Virus record (IMG/VR): IMGVR_UViG_3300000956_000001
Span: 1-64,000 of that record
Source of the DNA: a virus
Length of the DNA: 64,000 bases
Reading direction: 5' to 3' (one strand)
The notes under the pieces are model-generated. The model was not told the DNA's origin. It worked only from the letters and a program-made list of their open reading frames with translations, and made no database searches. Numbering within the stretch: the first letter of the stretch is position 1; each line of letters starts with the position of its first letter. Shown one piece after another: positions 63,336 through 64,000 of the stretch. The position numbers and the translations under genes are program-made.

Positions 63336-64000
63336 ATGACCGACCTCTGGTTTCGTAATCCACAGTCTTGCCTTTCCGTTCTGGCCGAAGAAGGTATCTC
63401 TAAGATCACTTGGACCAGGCAGCATCTCGGAAGACTCAAGACGGACGGCATCATGCCTGTTCGTCAGTTCTACATGAGTACGCCAGTGCGACCAAGGATC
63501 ATGCTGATCGGTATTCAGGGAAGTTCTGAGTACACCATATGGGATCGCTTTGATAAGCCTACGGCGGTGTATCCTACATGGTCTGGCAAGGAAGACCCAA
63601 TCGAGGACCTGTACGACTTCATTCGGCGTCCGGTGGGCGAGAATGAAGTGATGTGCTCGAATAGGGAGATTCCTTCTAGCATGAGGCCCGTTCTGGGTCA
63701 GCCGCACAGGGTAGTTTTGCATAACTGTCCGTCTAGCGTCTCGGGCGTTGGCAAGCAGTTCTGGCTCCGCATGTCAGGGATCCAGCAGGAGTTTCCGAAT
63801 GTCGAGCTATTTGTCAACGGAAGTAAGTCTTTCAGTACGGTGTTTGGCCTGAGGTTCAAGGCCGGAGATATTGGGCTATCGGATCTCGGTGATTCGAATC
63901 AGCACATCACTCTTCCAAATGGCATGACGATCAAGTTGAACGAAGGAGAGCTTCGAAAGCTATTCCAGTGGGAAGACTGGATCAAGGCGTTGGGCTTTAC
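63336..64000 (+). CDS. Unidentified protein, 3' end outside the window
   Basis: The frame opens at the ATG at 63336 (SD AAAGG 7 bases upstream) and runs without a stop for 221 codons to the window edge. Notable segments: WTRQHLGRLKTDGIMPVRQF, RPRIMLIGIQGSSEYTIWD, RVVLHNCPSSVSGVGKQFWL, ITLPNGMTIKLNEGELRKL. It looks folded and alpha-beta, but I recognise no family. An antisense frame (63264-63722) is a shadow. Confidence 0.72.
   Translation, partial: MTDLWFRNPQSCLSVLAEEGISKITWTRQHLGRLKTDGIMPVRQFYMSTPVRPRIMLIGIQGSSEYTIWDRFDKPTAVYPTWSGKEDPIEDLYDFIRRPVGENEVMCSNREIPSSMRPVLGQPHRVVLHNCPSSVSGVGKQFWLRMSGIQQEFPNVELFVNGSKSFSTVFGLRFKAGDIGLSDLGDSNQHITLPNGMTIKLNEGELRKLFQWEDWIKALGF

Overview
This window looks like the right-hand part of a large tailed actinobacteriophage genome, most likely a siphovirus of Streptomyces or a relative. 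Pointers to that host group are a WhiB-type iron-sulfur domain (a family confined to Actinobacteria and their phages), TAGGAT-type -10 boxes with two leaderless transcripts, tightly packed genes joined by 4-bp ATGA/GTGA overlaps, and a Cas4-like nuclease, sliding clamp and MoxR/CobT/VWA genes typical of big actinophages. Base composition is moderate and no ribosomal RNA or housekeeping gene is visible. The host assignment is inference.

Layout. 1-10.2 kb (+ strand): the end of the late operon, with three minor tail proteins, a holin-like membrane protein, a probable endolysin and four small membrane or coiled-coil lysis-type genes, closed by a perfect 15-bp stem terminator. 10.2-49.4 kb (- strand): the early/replication region, with a Cas4-like nuclease, WhiB-like protein (apparently needing a -1 frameshift), DNA methyltransferase, RusA resolvase, DUF4406 protein, sliding clamp, DnaQ-type exonuclease, SNF2 helicase, an SSB-like protein, a tyrosine recombinase, a MoxR ATPase with a CobT-like zincin/VWA protein and a second VWA protein, a pyrimidine-dimer glycosylase and many mini membrane proteins. 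Three virion-like beta-rich genes (15.4-18.3 kb) sit oddly inside it. 45.1-48.3 kb holds two tRNA-like elements and about 1.3 kb of structured non-coding DNA.

49.5-56.35 kb (- strand) is the most unusual part: an almost gapless row of one- to three-gene cassettes, each enclosed by its own 24-44 bp inverted repeat. Neighbouring repeats touch or nearly touch; one cassette is nested inside another and one is empty. None of the cassette genes is recognisable. 56.24-58.86 kb is non-coding and contains five 20-bp dyad iterons at exact 33-bp spacing inside a large inverted repeat (candidate origin or partition site), a 25-bp direct repeat and telomere-like C-rich tracts. 58.86-62.9 kb (- strand) carries a CHC2 zinc-finger/P-loop primase-helicase and an archaeo-eukaryotic-type primase. 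From 63.06 kb a divergent + strand unit begins: a short leaderless transcript with its own terminator, then a gene that runs off the window.

How the parts fit: the - strand region supplies replication (primase pair, clamp, SSB-like protein, helicase), recombination (Cas4-like nuclease, RusA, recombinase), DNA modification and repair, and host-takeover candidates (WhiB, MoxR/VWA, mini membrane proteins, cassette genes); the + strand supplies virion tail and lysis. Functions are read by eye from motifs; no database search was run.
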